Origin: Callipepla californica brunnescens
Taxonomy: Eukaryota > Chordata > Aves > Galliformes > Odontophoridae
DNA length: 64,000 nucleotides
Assembly: GCA_023055505.1 (NCBI GenBank)
Contig: JALIRH010000117.1
Coordinates: 930,001-994,000 of the forward strand
Reading direction: 5' to 3'
This document shows positions 35,210 through 48,900 of this stretch, piece by piece; the first letter of the stretch is position 1; each line of letters starts with the position of its first letter. The notes beneath the pieces were generated by a model. It was not told the DNA's origin. It was given only the letters and a program-made list of their open reading frames with translations, and made no database searches. The position numbers and the translations under genes were made by a program.

Positions 35210-38200
35210 ACATCAATAAGATCACTGTGCTTACTGTACTGGACACTTGGCCAGTTTCTCTGTCTAACAGTTGTCACATGCTAGTTGCTCGGAACTGAGC
35301 TGAAGAACAGAAGAAAAGCCTGTATAGCTAGGAACTAAGAGCACTACAAAACTACCAGGTCAACACTTCATCCCATACACAGTTGTCAAAGGGGTAGCAG
35401 CTATTGCAAAGATGAGACACAGGACATCAGGAAAGGGACACACAGATTACCCTTGGAATAGCCTTGCTTCCTGGGTATCAGTATATTAGAAATCAAATTT
35501 AGGCAACTATTCACAGGCTTGTACATCCTGTGATCCCTAATTACTAATACCCTGTGCAAATACCTGCACCCTCAGGTTAGGCAATCACATCCAGCAGAAA
35601 TACCTTTTTCTGCTGTCAATAAATAAATATTAAAAAATATATCTGTTTTTAGCTTACCTACATTCACACAATGTGTTTGTGAGACAGTTAACCACGGAGT
35701 GGTACTGCAGCTTAGTCTATTACTCACTTGTTCCTAATGAAGAAAAGGTTGTTTTCCCTATTTCCATTATTTTTATAAAATCTAAAGCAATAGCTGTAAA
35801 GTGAGTGGAAGCCAACCTCTCTGCAGCCACTGTGCTGTTGTTTGATCACAACTGGCCTGAGCTGTAATAGAGGAGAGAACAAAGTTTCTGCCCTCCAGCT
35901 ATGAGATGAATAGAGCTTATTGGTCATAGTCTCAGGACTAAGCACATTACTTAATATCCTACAGCCATCAAGCACAATGAAGCAACCAACTGCCTCCATC
36001 CCAGTGATTACCTCTCCTCCTTGTCCTGCTTCGAACAGGGCAAAACTCTCCTTCTGAGCAAGGACATTGTTCCTGAAGAGTCAACACATGAAACAGCCAC
36101 AGGGGTGCTGGGTCTGCTTTTGCTTCTCCCTCGCTCTGAAGAGTTAGTTAATGCAAAGTCTTAACCAAATAGCCCAAAGTCAAGAACATTTACAAAACGT
36201 GGAATTGAATGACTCCTTGGTTAGACCTGATCCTGAGAAGGGATCTCAACATCCTTTTGCCATTTACCAGATCTACACTGATGGGACAGACACACACAAC
36301 GTGTGGCCTGTAGAACTAGATAAACACGTCACACGTGGTATTTGTCCCACTAGCCAAATTTGGAGAGGGAGTGAAGATTCTCTCTGTGAAAATCAATGAG
36401 AAGACCCAGTGCAACCTCACAGGACACAAACCTTTGTAACAATGGAAATGAGAATGCTTCACTCGAAACCACATAAATTGGATAAAGAAAAATGGAAGAA
36501 AAAAAAAACAAAAAAAAACCTTATTCTCCTACAGCATTTTTCCTGCAAGACAATCAAATTGCTTTCTGATAGCTTCTCAAACATATTTAGACAAATATGT
36601 CTAACTTTGTTCCTCTTTCTCCTAACTGTGAAGCAAGCATTTAAATTAAGATGCGGATGGGAAATGATTGGCATTTGGTACTGTTTTGTTTTTAATCCCA
36701 AATGACAAAAGAGCTTATCAGCAACCATCTGGAGCAGTACAGTTTTCCCACAGCACTGCTGATGTTGCTATTTTCTATTCTTAGCTCAACACAAGCATAG
36801 ATGATAGCGAGGGATCTCACTGTGCACAAGCAGAATACCGCAGTTAATTTATCCCATGGAGGAAATCACGCTGTGCTCTCAGACAGCTCCAGACATGGAT
36901 CCTGACTCAGACTGATCTCACCAGAAACTCTCAACGCCCAGTGACTGCTATGGCACAGATCATTTCGGTAAGTAAAACTCACTGTAGTTGGAATGAAACA
37001 GATTTACTCCATTCAGTTTCCATGACAAGCTTAACAATTCAGTTTTTCTGACCAACCCTCTTTCTTGTTAAAACGTTAAAACATCTCTGACCCACTTCTC
37101 TTCCAGACCCAGAGAGAGAAAAACACCATCTTCTGTTGCTAGATTAAGCACAGGCTCTTTCTTGTAGCAATAACTTATTTTTAACTCTTCAACTTAAAAC
37201 AACATTGCTGTTTATGAGGTCTAATTCACAGATTGACATGGTGCTACATCACGGATGTGAATGCTGCAGCCTCCAAAGATCATTCCTTCAAACTGCGTGG
37301 CTAATGGCCCCAGAAGCCTGCATTATTAAGACAATAAATAATCGTGTTTGAAAGTAATACTCAATCCACTGCTAGACCACCAGGGGAAGAACATTTCTAA
37401 AACATGCAGTAGTGCAGCTCTCGTGATTTGCTAGAGCCAAAGAAAACTCAGATCTTAACAACCCTAAAACAAACCTCAGCAAGGTCTCTCTGAACAGGCA
37501 AGGCTGCAGGACTCACATGGATCCTGATTCAGGCCTTCCTTAATCCTATCAAAACGCTGTGGAAAACAAGCTGTTGTTCTGCAAGCCTGGAACGAGCTAT
37601 ATTTTCTAATGGCTTAAAGGCAAGCACACTATACCAAAAATGTATTCAGATGTATGTTTTTATAATACAGAACAACATGAAACTACCATCAGGACATAGT
37701 ATATCTATGTATCATATATCCCAAGGCAGCACAGCTATGGGCCTTCCTGTTATATCACACCTTTAAGACAAATTATCCACCTCAGACTCATATTGGTGTC
37801 ACATTACGGAATCATCCCATTTCAAAGAAAGCATATTGCATTTCCTCTGCACTGTGCACACTGCGTACATGTGCTCAAGTTTTCCCTCCCTCTCATGTTT
37901 CATGACCTTGGGACTTCCTAGCAGTACTTCCATCTCAACATTTGGAGAGACCAGGAGCATCCTATGCTACAAATATGAATCTCAACTGGTACTTTACAAA
38001 AGACACGATTAAAAGAAGGTTCAAAAGTTTGGGGAAAATGTTATGGGCACTGTCACTGCATGATTCATACTGCCTAGCAAACTACCAGCACTAGTGTTAC
38101 TGCAGAGAGCATCAAAACAATGTTAGGTAATCTTTGAAGTCAACAATGTAGTACTAAATCAGTGTGACAGCAGAACTCTAGATCTTGACTTTATGTCATT

Positions 38201-41200
38201 TTCGAACGCATCACCAAAGACTGCTTGAAGAATAAAGGTTTGTTAACACACACTTTGTTCTATGTCCAGCCTTTTCAGCAGACTGTTATTGTCCTTTTAT
38301 CTCTGCCTTTTCCCCACCCCTTTTCTGATGGTTTTGCTTTTTAGTTTTGTCTCTAATTGGCTATTTATCATCTGTTTCAGAGTAGTAGTCTTCAGGCTTT
38401 TTGATCAGCGTGTTTACTGCTATGGGTGAACAGTGGGTTGCCAAAAAGAGCTTTCCCTCTGAATCTATTAATTCTAGAAGTATGGGTTATTTTATTCATC
38501 CAAGAATATTATCCAGATGGAATAGCTAGCAGATCCTACGGCACAGAAGGCACCAGGCATTAAACCACAGGTAGATATTTGGATATTGTGGCTTGGAGTA
38601 GAGTAACATTGTTGGGAACTGGCAGCAAGGCACTGTTCAAACACCTGGGTCTGAATGTCCCGAGGTCATGATACACTTAAAAGGTGGAGCTTTTATTGGG
38701 AACTATCTCTGTGTAAGCATACATTCAGCAAGAAAGCTGAGATGACAGCTTTACCTTCTATAGTACTGCTACTGAGGAAATTAACTTCCCTTACATTTAA
38801 ACATTCACAGAGTCTTGAAAAAGGGGGAAACGCTCTCATATTGAAGCCAGTGCAAAAATTCTATGTCTGCTCTGAAGTCTGGAGACTGACTGCTTCCAAG
38901 TTAGGAACATTTGTGCAATGTCTGCAGTCCTCATCCTGGAAATTATTTATAGGTATTCCTTGCACTATACACTTTACACTGCAGAATGCACAGCATTTAA
39001 GACACCAGTTTTCAAAACACAGTTTCTCCAGTCCTCCTATTTAAAAGGACAGCTCTGAAGTAAACATGAGTTCATGTCAGCTGGAGAGACAGCCAGATGC
39101 TGAACGTCTGAGAGGGATGAACCGCAGTCTCCACTTTAGCAGACTGCTGACTGCAATCTGACATTGATACTGAATGTCAGCATTATTAATCCCCTCCCTG
39201 ATGGTCATTTATGTGGGAACACCTGGCTCATATGCCTCTCTACATCCCCAGTTCTTTCTCTACACATCAAAAACGATCACTGTCATCTGAGATTCAAAAC
39301 ACCTCTGGTCTGTCTCTTCCTATTCTATATGAACCCCTCTGCAGTGTGATAGCTGTGACCGCTCCTTAGGGGAAAAGAGGAAGACTGAGAGGGACCAAGT
39401 CCTGAATCTCAAACTCCAAAGCACCTACAGAGAATGGAAATCAGGCATCAAAGCCAGCTAGCCCAACTTTAACATCAGAACAGACTCTCCTCATTGCAGC
39501 TACAGGAAAACTCGCTCTACAAGAGCTGCAGCTCCTCACCCTGACCTGCTGCAGCAACAACTGTGCATGTACAAGGGGCCAGCAGTGCCCATGCACAGTG
39601 GGACCACCTGCAATGGAGCACCTGCCCTGGGAAAGGGCTTGGACACAGGCCCCTTGCAGTTCAGGCAACCTCTGTTTGTGGTTGGACATACACTGCTCCC
39701 TGTTCAAATGACTCCTCAGCAACAGTAAAAGCAAAAATTGTAATATGAGGCTATTAAGGCAAATTATCACACTCTACTCAAAGGAGGAGAAAGATGTCAA
39801 AAAAGAAAGGACCCTGACAGACAGTGTCATTAAAAAGTCATCGTGCTCTTATTATATGATTAACTTAGAGCTGCTGACCCAGCTTCAGCCTGTGGTAAAA
39901 AAGCTTAGCAATCAAGGTTTCAACACTATTTACCATTTTTTTCCTTTTCTTTTAAAATGCTCCTAGCTAATTTTGCACAAACAAGAAAACATGCAACACA
40001 GCAAGGCAAGAATAACTTGTGAGTAAAACCAGATGAACACTAACATATTTACATAGTGTAATGACTTCACTATTAATTCAAACAAACTCAGGCCCCAATT
40101 CTCAGAAGACAGAGCTGAGCACATGCGGTCCAGGAGGCAAAAACAGGGTGGCTCAGTCTGCACTGATGTCTGCAGCCCCTGAGCGAGTAGGGGCTGCTCA
40201 AAGTTTCAGTCTGCAATAGCCACTGAGGGACCATCTTTCATTCCAGACATCATACTCTGGCTACACCCTCTTCTTGCTCATGAATTAACTATATATAGAT
40301 CAGATCTGATCCCCATCCTGAGAATAAGCTGATTCTGCAGCTAAGAATTGTATTTTTCCTTTTCCCTGCTACATTTTGCCATATCTTCTGGAAGTACATG
40401 TTTTCAAAAACTCTCTTCTGGTCTGAAAATAATATAATTTATGTGGAGCTATGGAATTTCTTCCTTGTTCCTAGATGTCTTGGAAGTTAATCAACATAAA
40501 GTCATTAAAAAGCTTAATCCCCTATGCTTGGCACAACATCAGTCTGAGAATGGTTTCTTTGTAACAGACTTTGGAATAAATATCCATTCAAGATTTGTTT
40601 TTTCCTTATACTGGTCACCCGCACTTTACAGTGGGTGGCCCTTTCATTTATCCCATTACTGTACTTCCACTTCTGAAGCTAAGCCAGACACAGCAACCTG
40701 ATACTACTTTTTAGTTCACGCAACTCTATTGTAATGAAAAGTTCCACATATATCTGATATTTGTTAGGAAAGACAAAGAAAAAAGAGCCATGGTAAAAAT
40801 GCACCACCTTCTTGACAACATCTATTCTGATGGAGTTGGGCTTTCCAGGATAATGTTGTGTTGGCAAGCATTTTTCACATCTAGATGCCCTGGAGTGCAA
40901 ACACTGTCAGCCCATTCCTGAACACCTCATTGGCATTGTTTGCATGACAGCCCTGCCCAGAAGCAGAGCATAGCTGCTGTGCTTCCCTGTGATTCAGTGC
41001 GGTTGGTTTTTTTTAACTGCTACTACATGTGAGGAGAATCGGTTTTGTTTGCTATTTTTTTCCCTTCCTTTTTAAATTTTGTTGTACACAGATGGAAACA
41101 GAATAGAGAAAATTAAATGACTTTGCAATGCAATGCCAAGCCCACATAAGAAGTCCACAGTACACAGGTAACTATTTCAGTCCCCATCCAGTTAAATATA

Positions 41201-41250
41201 AGATTACTTTCCTTTATCTTCCTTTCAGATGCACCAAATATAAATGAAAT
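35210..41250. other. DKK2 intron 1, nothing recognised
   Basis: No repeat family or exon identified. A GC-richer patch at about 39480-39720 has no open frame resembling DKK2 exon 1. Confidence 0.55.
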
Positions 41251-41257
41251 ATAAGTG

Positions 41258-42955
41258 CAAGAGAGAGAAGAGAGCGAGGGAGTGGGATAGGGTGAGGGAG
41301 AGAGACATAGAGAGAGATGAAGACAGAGAGAGAGGGAGAGGACGAGTGAGTGCGAGAGAGTGTGAGCGACAGTGTGTGAGAGCGAATGAGAGAAGGAGAG
41401 AGAGAGAGAGAGAAGGAGAGAGAGAGGGAGAAGGGGAGAGAGAGGGAGAAGGGGAGAGAGAGGGAAGGGGAGAGAGGGAGAAGGGGAGAGGGAGAGGGAG
41501 AAGGGGAGAGAGGGAGAAGGGGAGAGAGGGAGAAGGGGAGAGAGGGAGAAGGGGAGAGAGGGAGAAGGGGAGAGAGGGAGAAGGGGAGAGAGGGAGAAGG
41601 GGAGAGAGGGAGAAGGGGAGAGAGGGAGAAGGGGAGAGAGGGAGAGAGGGGGAGAGAGGGAGAGAGGGGGAGAGAGGGAGAGAGGGGGAGAGAGGGAGAG
41701 AGGGGGAGAGAGGGAGAGAGGGGGAGAGAGGGAGAGAGGGGGAGAGAGGGAGAGAGGGGGAGAGAGGGGGAGAGGGGGAGAGGGGGGGAGAGGGGGAGAG
41801 GGGGGGAGAGGGGGGGAGAGGGGGAGAGGGGGGGAGAGGGGGAGAGGGGGGGAGAGGGGGGGGAGAGGGGGAGAGGGGGAGAGAGGGGGAGAGAGAGGGG
41901 GAGAGAGGGGGAGAGAAGGAGAGAGGGGGAGAGAAGGAGGGGGAGAGAAGGAGAGAGGGGGAGAGAAGGAGAGAGAGGGAGAGAAGGGGAGGGAGAGAGA
42001 AGGGGAGGGAGGGAGAAGGAGGGAGGGAGAGAAGGAGGGAGGGAGAGAAGGAGGGAGGGAGAGAAGGAGGGAGGGAGAGAAGGAGGGAGGGAGAGAAGGA
42101 GGGAGGGAGAGAAGGAGGGAGGGAGAGAAGGAGGGAGGGAGAGAAGGAGGGAGGGAGAGAAGGAGGGAGGGAGAGAAGGAGGAGAGGGAGAGAAGGAGGG
42201 AGGGAGGGAGAGAAGGAGGGAGGGAGGGAGAGAAGGAGGGAGGGAGGGAGAGAAGGAGGGAGGGAGGGAGAGAGAGAAGGAGGGAGGGAGAGAAGGAGGG
42301 AGGGAGAGTAGAGAGAAGGATGGGAGGGAGAGAAGGAGGGGAGGAGAGAAGGAGGGAGGGAGAGAGAGAGAGGAGGGAGAGAGGAGGGAGGAGAAGGAGG
42401 GAGGGAGAGAAGGAGGAGGGAGAGAAGGAGGGAGGGAGAGAAGGAGGGAGGGAGAGAAGGAGGGAGGGAGGGAGAGAAGGAGGGAGGGAGAGAAGGAGGG
42501 AGGGAGAGAAGGAGGGAGGGAGAGAAGGAGGGAGGGAGAGAAGGAGGGAGGGAGAGAAGGAGGGAGGGAGAGAAGGAGGGAGGGAGAGAAGGAGGGAGGG
42601 AGAGAAGGAGGGAGGGAGAGAAGGAGGGAGGGAGAAGGAGGGAGGGAGAAGGAGGGAGGGAGAAGGAGGGAGGGAGAGAAGAGGGAGGGAGAGAAGAGGG
42701 AGGGAGAGAAGAGGGAGGGAGAGAAGAGGGAGGGAGAGAAGAGGGAGGGAGAGAAGAGGGAGGGAGAGAAGAGAGAGAGAGAGAGAAGGAGAGAGAGAGA
42801 GAGAAGGAGAGAGAGAGAAGGAGAGAGAGAGGGGGGGAGACGGGGGGGGGGGTGAGAGGGAGGGAAAGAAAGAGGATGTGAAGAAAGAGCAAAAGCAAGA
42901 GGGATGGAGAGAGAGAGGAGAGCGAAGAGAGGGAGGAGGAGAAACTACAGAGAAA
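41258..42955. repeat. 1.7-kb polypurine minisatellite in DKK2 intron 1
   Basis: The plus strand is G/A only from 41388 to 42308 (921 bp) and from 42322 to 42840 (519 bp), with single Ts at 42309 and 42321. More degenerate GA-rich flanks lie on both sides. Internal blocks are: about 41500-41640 in 16-bp units (ggggagagagggagaa); 41640-41760 in 18-bp units (gagagagggagagagggg); 41760-41890 with irregular G5-G7 runs; about 42005-42650 mostly in 16-bp units (gaaggagggagggaga); 42665-42770 in 15-bp units (gaagagggagggaga); then (GA)n and G-runs. Long frames on both strands (Ser/Pro/Leu-rich or Arg/Glu/Gly-rich) are compositional artefacts. Confidence 0.97.
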
Positions 42956-42959
42956 GAGC

Positions 42960-45900
42960 ACTCACAACAGTGCAGTCTTCACACCTCTGAGGAAGCTGAA
43001 AAACCCATTAGGCAACTATGTATTTGCAAGAGCCTCAATTCCTCTCAGTATTTACAAGTTTTGTGAAATATCAAATGCCACCAAAACTCATGAAATGCAA
43101 CCTTTAATGTTCTGAAACAGGCATAGCTCCTATTGTCTTTAGATGTTTTCCCAAGAAAGAAAGAAAGCCCATAGTTCTAACATAACAAAGCATCAGTGTT
43201 AAAATTTAGAGCATCTTCTAAATCAGTTGCCGCTGCAACTTAGCATTTCGAATCGTGTCCAGATGAGTATGAGTAGAAAGGTCTCTCCCTAGAAATACTG
43301 AAAAAGCATTTTCATTGCTATTTGTAGTGACAGTGGCAACAAATGTATCAGCTTCTACTGCATCTTGCTTTACAGGTGCTAATTCTCCTTCAGAGCGCAG
43401 ATGCAAAAGCTAACAAAAGCAGGAATAACTCCCTCGGTCCCGGGAGAAGGGATGGCTGCTGCAGAACACCATTTCCTGAAGGGGAAGCTGCTACTCTGAA
43501 CACTCCTGTGAATCACTTTCCTGCACCTGGGCTATCTGGGACCTTGCTGAAGTTATGTTGTTACAAATTTGCATGCATACCCTCAGAAAGCATTGCAAGC
43601 TCTGCATTTATTCCTGAAAACCTGCACTGTTCTCCTTTTAACCAACAGAACCTCTTTTAAACATGACATTCTCAGAACTTTGTCAAGCGACAAGACAGCA
43701 TTCTGCCTTAAAGGGCTGACAATTAAAATACACACTCTGAAAGGATATGCTTTGTTGCTAAAAGAAAACTCCTTGTCCTATCATTACACTTCCCAGTAAT
43801 TTAGATGGTGTACCAAAACTGATGGTTTGAGATTGTCATGTTGTAGTTGAGCTGATATTTACCAATTACTTACAACTCAACATAACTTGTGGATAGTACA
43901 CAGTGTACAAGATTTGATATAATTTAAATAACTTTGTCTAGGTTTATTCAGTGGAAGAGATCTTTTTCTCAAGTAAACCAATGCAATCATGCCAAGGTCT
44001 ACAGACTGAACATGTAAAAAAGCATTGGGATCACTGTTATCAGTGTATACTCAGGGAGAAGTCCCTCAGTAAGCCCTACAATACAGGTAACGTTCTACAG
44101 TAACAAAATCCTGATGAGCAGTAATTGAACATGCAAATACTACTACATTGCTCTTATGAAATCTTTATAGACATTTTTTAGGGAACGTAAACACTCTGCT
44201 CCAAAACATCCCTCTCCAAATATTTTCATGTTTTCTCCCGACTTATATTGACAGGATTAACCATGCTTGATCATGAGAACTGGAGAAATAAAGGAAAAAA
44301 AAATCACACTAATGCAGTTAGACTATCCTTCCTTCAGAAACACAATGAAGACTGTCTATGTACACCTTCACCATCATTGTCCTCAATACTTCTATATTTT
44401 CAAGATCTAGATATAAAACCCGAGGAAGAGCTATTGGAGGCACTGATAAATGTCAGCATTAGTAGCAGTGCTACAATTGGTCGTACCAAGAAAACTTTGG
44501 TAGCACTTTGTAGACTAATGGCCAGTAGGGACTGCATACTAGGAGTAAACCAAAGGACAAAAGATCCCCTGATGCCTCTGAGCTATTTACACAAACCTTT
44601 GCTGACCTTCTCTCCTTGTTTCTTTTCAGTGCCAGCTTCTTTTTACTCACAGCTAAGCCACAGTTGTTTACCATATACTAAAAGATTCAAGTTAATTATC
44701 TTAAAGACTTCAAGTCAAAGTACATATGGTTTTGAAATGAGAGTCTGTCTTAGGCCTGTCTTTCATGTAAATACACACACACACACTCAGCCGAATGGAA
44801 AATGCCTGCATGTTACAGATTTGCCAAGGAACGTGCAGTAGTACCCTTATCATTCTTATCGGGTGTAACTCAAGAAAGGCTTTTGAAAAGTTCAAAAGAA
44901 AAGCAGCAAACTGTTGTTTTAATGAGGCTCCATTAGGCAGAACTCTGTTCGTTACTCTCCCAGATCACTGTTTTCATTAGCACGCTACATGAATAACAGC
45001 AAAGCTATTTGAACTGCACTGGCTGCTCGGGTGCAGGCTCCTGCTCTGAAAGGGCTCTTTTAGATGTGCAATCCAGTGCTGCTGTTATCTTCTCAGGGAA
45101 AAAAAAAAGTAAAAAAAAAAAAAAAAAAAAAGATGCAAAAGCATGACAGTTTTGTGGCTGGCCAGCAAAGGGTCTTTCCCAGGCAAAGTCAGAAGAAAGG
45201 TTCTAATTTATTTAGGAAATCAAAGGCTAAAAGGCATGATCTTTCAGTCTCTTCCTAATGTGTGCAGTTATTGCTGTGATACGTAATCTCATACATTTGC
45301 TTCAATGGTTTCACCCACTGAAGGCTTAACACTGGAGTTAAGATTTAAAGAGCAGGGCATAAACATATGGCAGCACAAAATTATTACGAAATGTAGATGA
45401 CAGGTTAGTTGGAGGCATTCACTTCTAAGTTAGAGCAGTTTCGAAAAATGAAAAAAAAATGCAACCAGCCTGTTTTGTTCCCAGAAAAGCTCAGGCTATG
45501 TGTAGTAGTTCTAAAACAACACTCATCTGCACCCAGAGCAACGTCCCGATCTGACAATGCCTTCAAAGCCTATTTTATACTTCCAATACAAAACCCTTTC
45601 AAACCTTAAACAACCGACTTTTATTGGCTAACCAAGCTTGTAAATATTTAAGTCATTAGACACGTTTGCAACTCTAAAAATATTTTTAAAACCATTACTG
45701 CGTTCAGAAATAGCAGCTGTGCGGCACTCCATAAATCTACTTTTTTTCTGCATGTTCCGAGCGAAACCTGTTTCAATTTCAGAGTTAAGACCTCAGTTCA
45801 GTACTTGTAGAACAAACACATCCAAGATAATAAAGCCCACTACTTTTTGATCCTGAGCCTTTCTCCATATGTAATTACAGCTAAGATTTGGATTACTCGG

Positions 45901-48900
45901 TACAGCCACAAAACCTACTGTAGCACAAAGCCCCTGCATTCCGTCAATACTCAGGAGCTCTGAATATCAGGCTCGTGGTGGCAAGGTAGAAAATACCTGC
46001 AGATCTGTACTCAAGCCCCAGCTGAGACAGGTGCTGGATCTCCCTGCCTCCTGCTTTCAGCTCTTTATTTGCTGTCTTTCAATTTACCACCGAATTTGAA
46101 GAGCAGAAGAGAATCATGTTTTCAAAAGTCGGAAACTAAGGACACGTCAGGCAACAAATGCTACTTCCAAAAGCTCCGCCACTTTTTAACATTAAATTGA
46201 AACATCACCCAAGAGTTTGCAAGAAGCAGTAATACTGAGAGGCTGATGTGAACTCTGTGAAGAGAATGCCCAAGAAACACAAGCAAGAAACAACTACTTG
46301 CAACAAACAAACAAATAAATGATCTGCTCTTCAATGAAAGCCACAGGAATAGCCTATTAGCAAAAGGGAAAGCTATAATAAAAAGTGCTAAGAATGAGAC
46401 TCGGGTGCTCTTCAGAGACTGATCGACATCCATAACCAAGGCTGGTGACTTCGAGGGCCACTTTCTTCTAGAAAACCCTATTTAATGTACGTCAGGACAT
46501 CACAGGTTCTGTCAGGCTATCACGCTACCACATTCAGGATTTCAAGCTTTTGTGTTTGAAAAAGTGTACCACCTATCCTATGTGTACATTCTAAAGCAGA
46601 GATGCAGCTAAGCAGAAGATTACTTTTTTAAAATGTCTTCACTTCTGTAAATCTATATGAGTATATAGGGGAGAGGTAACGTGGTGGATTGTACTGGTGT
46701 ATGATGAGTAACAACAAAATGCCACAAACAACTACATCATTTGCAAGTATCGTTATGACAATATCATTCATATTTACTATTTCTTTCTACAGAGAAGTAC
46801 AAGAGGAACCTCAGTTTCAGACAAGACCTGTATTGTCCCAAGCAGACTAGGAATAGGAATTCCAGTGTAAATGCCAGAAGGGTTCAAAATTAGCTCTGTA
46901 GTGGATTTACAAAGAGCTGAATGAAGTCCAAAGTCTTTTAGGATATGTCAACAAATAAAATTGAAAACACAGCTATTCCAACAAGGGATCTGTATCTACT
47001 TACATACCAGATATTGGCATACCTGCCATGTAAGAACTGGGTTTGGATAACGTAATTAGGAAACTCTTCATTTAAATTTTATTTGTATCTCTCTTTTGAA
47101 AGCAGCTTACTATTTTCTTTTTTCTTTTATGGGCCACCACATTACATGTGACCAAATGTACCTATTTAGTGAAAATGGGTTCCATTAGTATGTAATCTTA
47201 TCCTTGCATTGTTTTCTTCTGAAGGAAAATAATGGGGAACAGGTGGTGATGCTTAGCATCAGGCTCCTGCTTCTAGAATTACAATCTACTGGGAGCCACC
47301 AGCAATCTCTGAAAGCTGTCATAAGCGCTCAGGAACTAGTAAGATCCAGAGCACACTCAATACATTAAAGCGTCTTTTTGAAAATTTAAGTAGGTGTGAC
47401 AGGAGAAAACTGGCTGAATGGCACAAGGATCCTAACATGTCCCTGCAGAGGGTCACGATTTCCTTCTGCATCCCACAATAAATAACTCAACCTGGCCTCC
47501 ATTTCCAGCAGAATTAGACATTTAAAAAATTCAAATAGGTACCATATGCACTATAAACCTTTCTGGTTTAGCATTCAAATGGAGCCGCATTCATGTTGAT
47601 GGAAAATATGGGATTTAGATTCTCCTGAAAGAATATTAAAAAGCTGTTCCTTTACACTTATTCATGCCCCCATGCTATCACAAAAATAGCTGTGTTGAGA
47701 TGTATCTCCTTGATTTAGTTTGAAAACCAACTGATGTGACACTGCACAAATAGGTTTACCCACTGGGTCACGATACCACACGACAGATGGACATTTCTTT
47801 GAAATAATTCCGTATGAATGACTACTGAATATTCCAATGCATTCTTATGAGTCAGAAATAACACAACAACATCATCTAGAAAGAGCCAGACAAGCAAACT
47901 AGCATTTATAGCCATGCTTTAAGATTTGGCATCAAAGCTGAGGCGTAGGACAAAGACAACATACATTTGGCACAGCACGTTCAAGGGACATACAACGTTC
48001 AAAAAGCAGTTATTGAAGGCTGGCTGGTATCCCTGACTGCTCTGTACCACATCTGCCAAGATACACACTTGCATGAGGAAATAGTTTATGCAGGTTTGGT
48101 CTGTGGTATTGTAGTTTGGGAACAACAGAAATTAAAGGAAGATAAAATTATTTGCAGGGCCAGATTTCCAGCTTTTGGAAATTGGCAATCACCCACTGAT
48201 TTCCACAGGCAAATGGCAAGTTACACCAAGTAGTAAGATTGTATTTCTTGCATAGCTGGAGGACAGCAACGTTACATTTATGATTATTGCAGTTATTTGT
48301 TTTGGAATTCCTTAATCAAAGTTAAAGCAGACCCCTGCACATTGGAATCAGTCGTATTTGAATTTCAGCAGATTTAGGGCTTGCGCATATATATTTTAGC
48401 CATCTTTGATCTCTCCTGAATTAGCTTTCTTCTAAACCAGAAGGCAGCATGGTAAGTTTCAATTCTACAGAAATCACATCCTCTTTCAGCAGTGCCTAGC
48501 AAAGACTTCTATTGCTCCTGATTTTCCTCAAAGGCTTAACGCAAAGAGAATCCCCTTTCTCCCAGGGATATGCCATAAGGAAATGACGAGGTACCTGTTG
48601 CACTGAAGATACTACAGCAGGGAAAATGCCTTACAGAAGCAAGACAAGCTCAGTCCACAAACACGGGAGAAATGGCAAAAGATAGAAGTGTTAGAAAGAG
48701 GAGAGTAAATATATTTATTCCCTCTTGGCATCACAGTAACAACATTTTTTTGTATCTTTAAATTTGCTTCTAGGATGAAGAACAACTTTTTGTTTTGTTT
48801 TTAAGAAACAGTAGGTTTCCAAAAAAGTCTCAGTCCTAATTAGTCCTTCTACTTGAAGTCAGGTTACTAGCGTTGGGGATTATGTTAAAATGTCTCATCC

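Noticed and set aside
39441..39770. GC-richer patch considered as DKK2 exon 1 or promoter
   Set aside because: The minus-strand frame is Cys/His/Val-rich with no signal peptide or matching donor, and CpG is not enriched by eye.
41500..42775. Regular repeats considered as a CRISPR-like or satellite array
   Set aside because: There are no unique spacers. Units are contiguous purine minisatellite repeats in a vertebrate intron.
41225..42961. 578-codon minus-strand frame rich in Ser, Pro and Leu
   Set aside because: Pure translation of the polypyrimidine strand of the repeat. The composition follows the repeat unit and it contains no domain.
41244..43066. Plus-strand frames of 355, 489 and 248 codons rich in Arg, Glu and Gly
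   Set aside because: Overlapping frames of the same purine repeat, open because G/A-only DNA contains no TAA or TAG and TGA needs a T.
44248..44841. 197-codon plus-strand frame
   Set aside because: No recognisable domain, includes a CA microsatellite, lies inside DKK2 intron 1 and has no flanking gene structure. Length is within chance for 64 kb in six frames.
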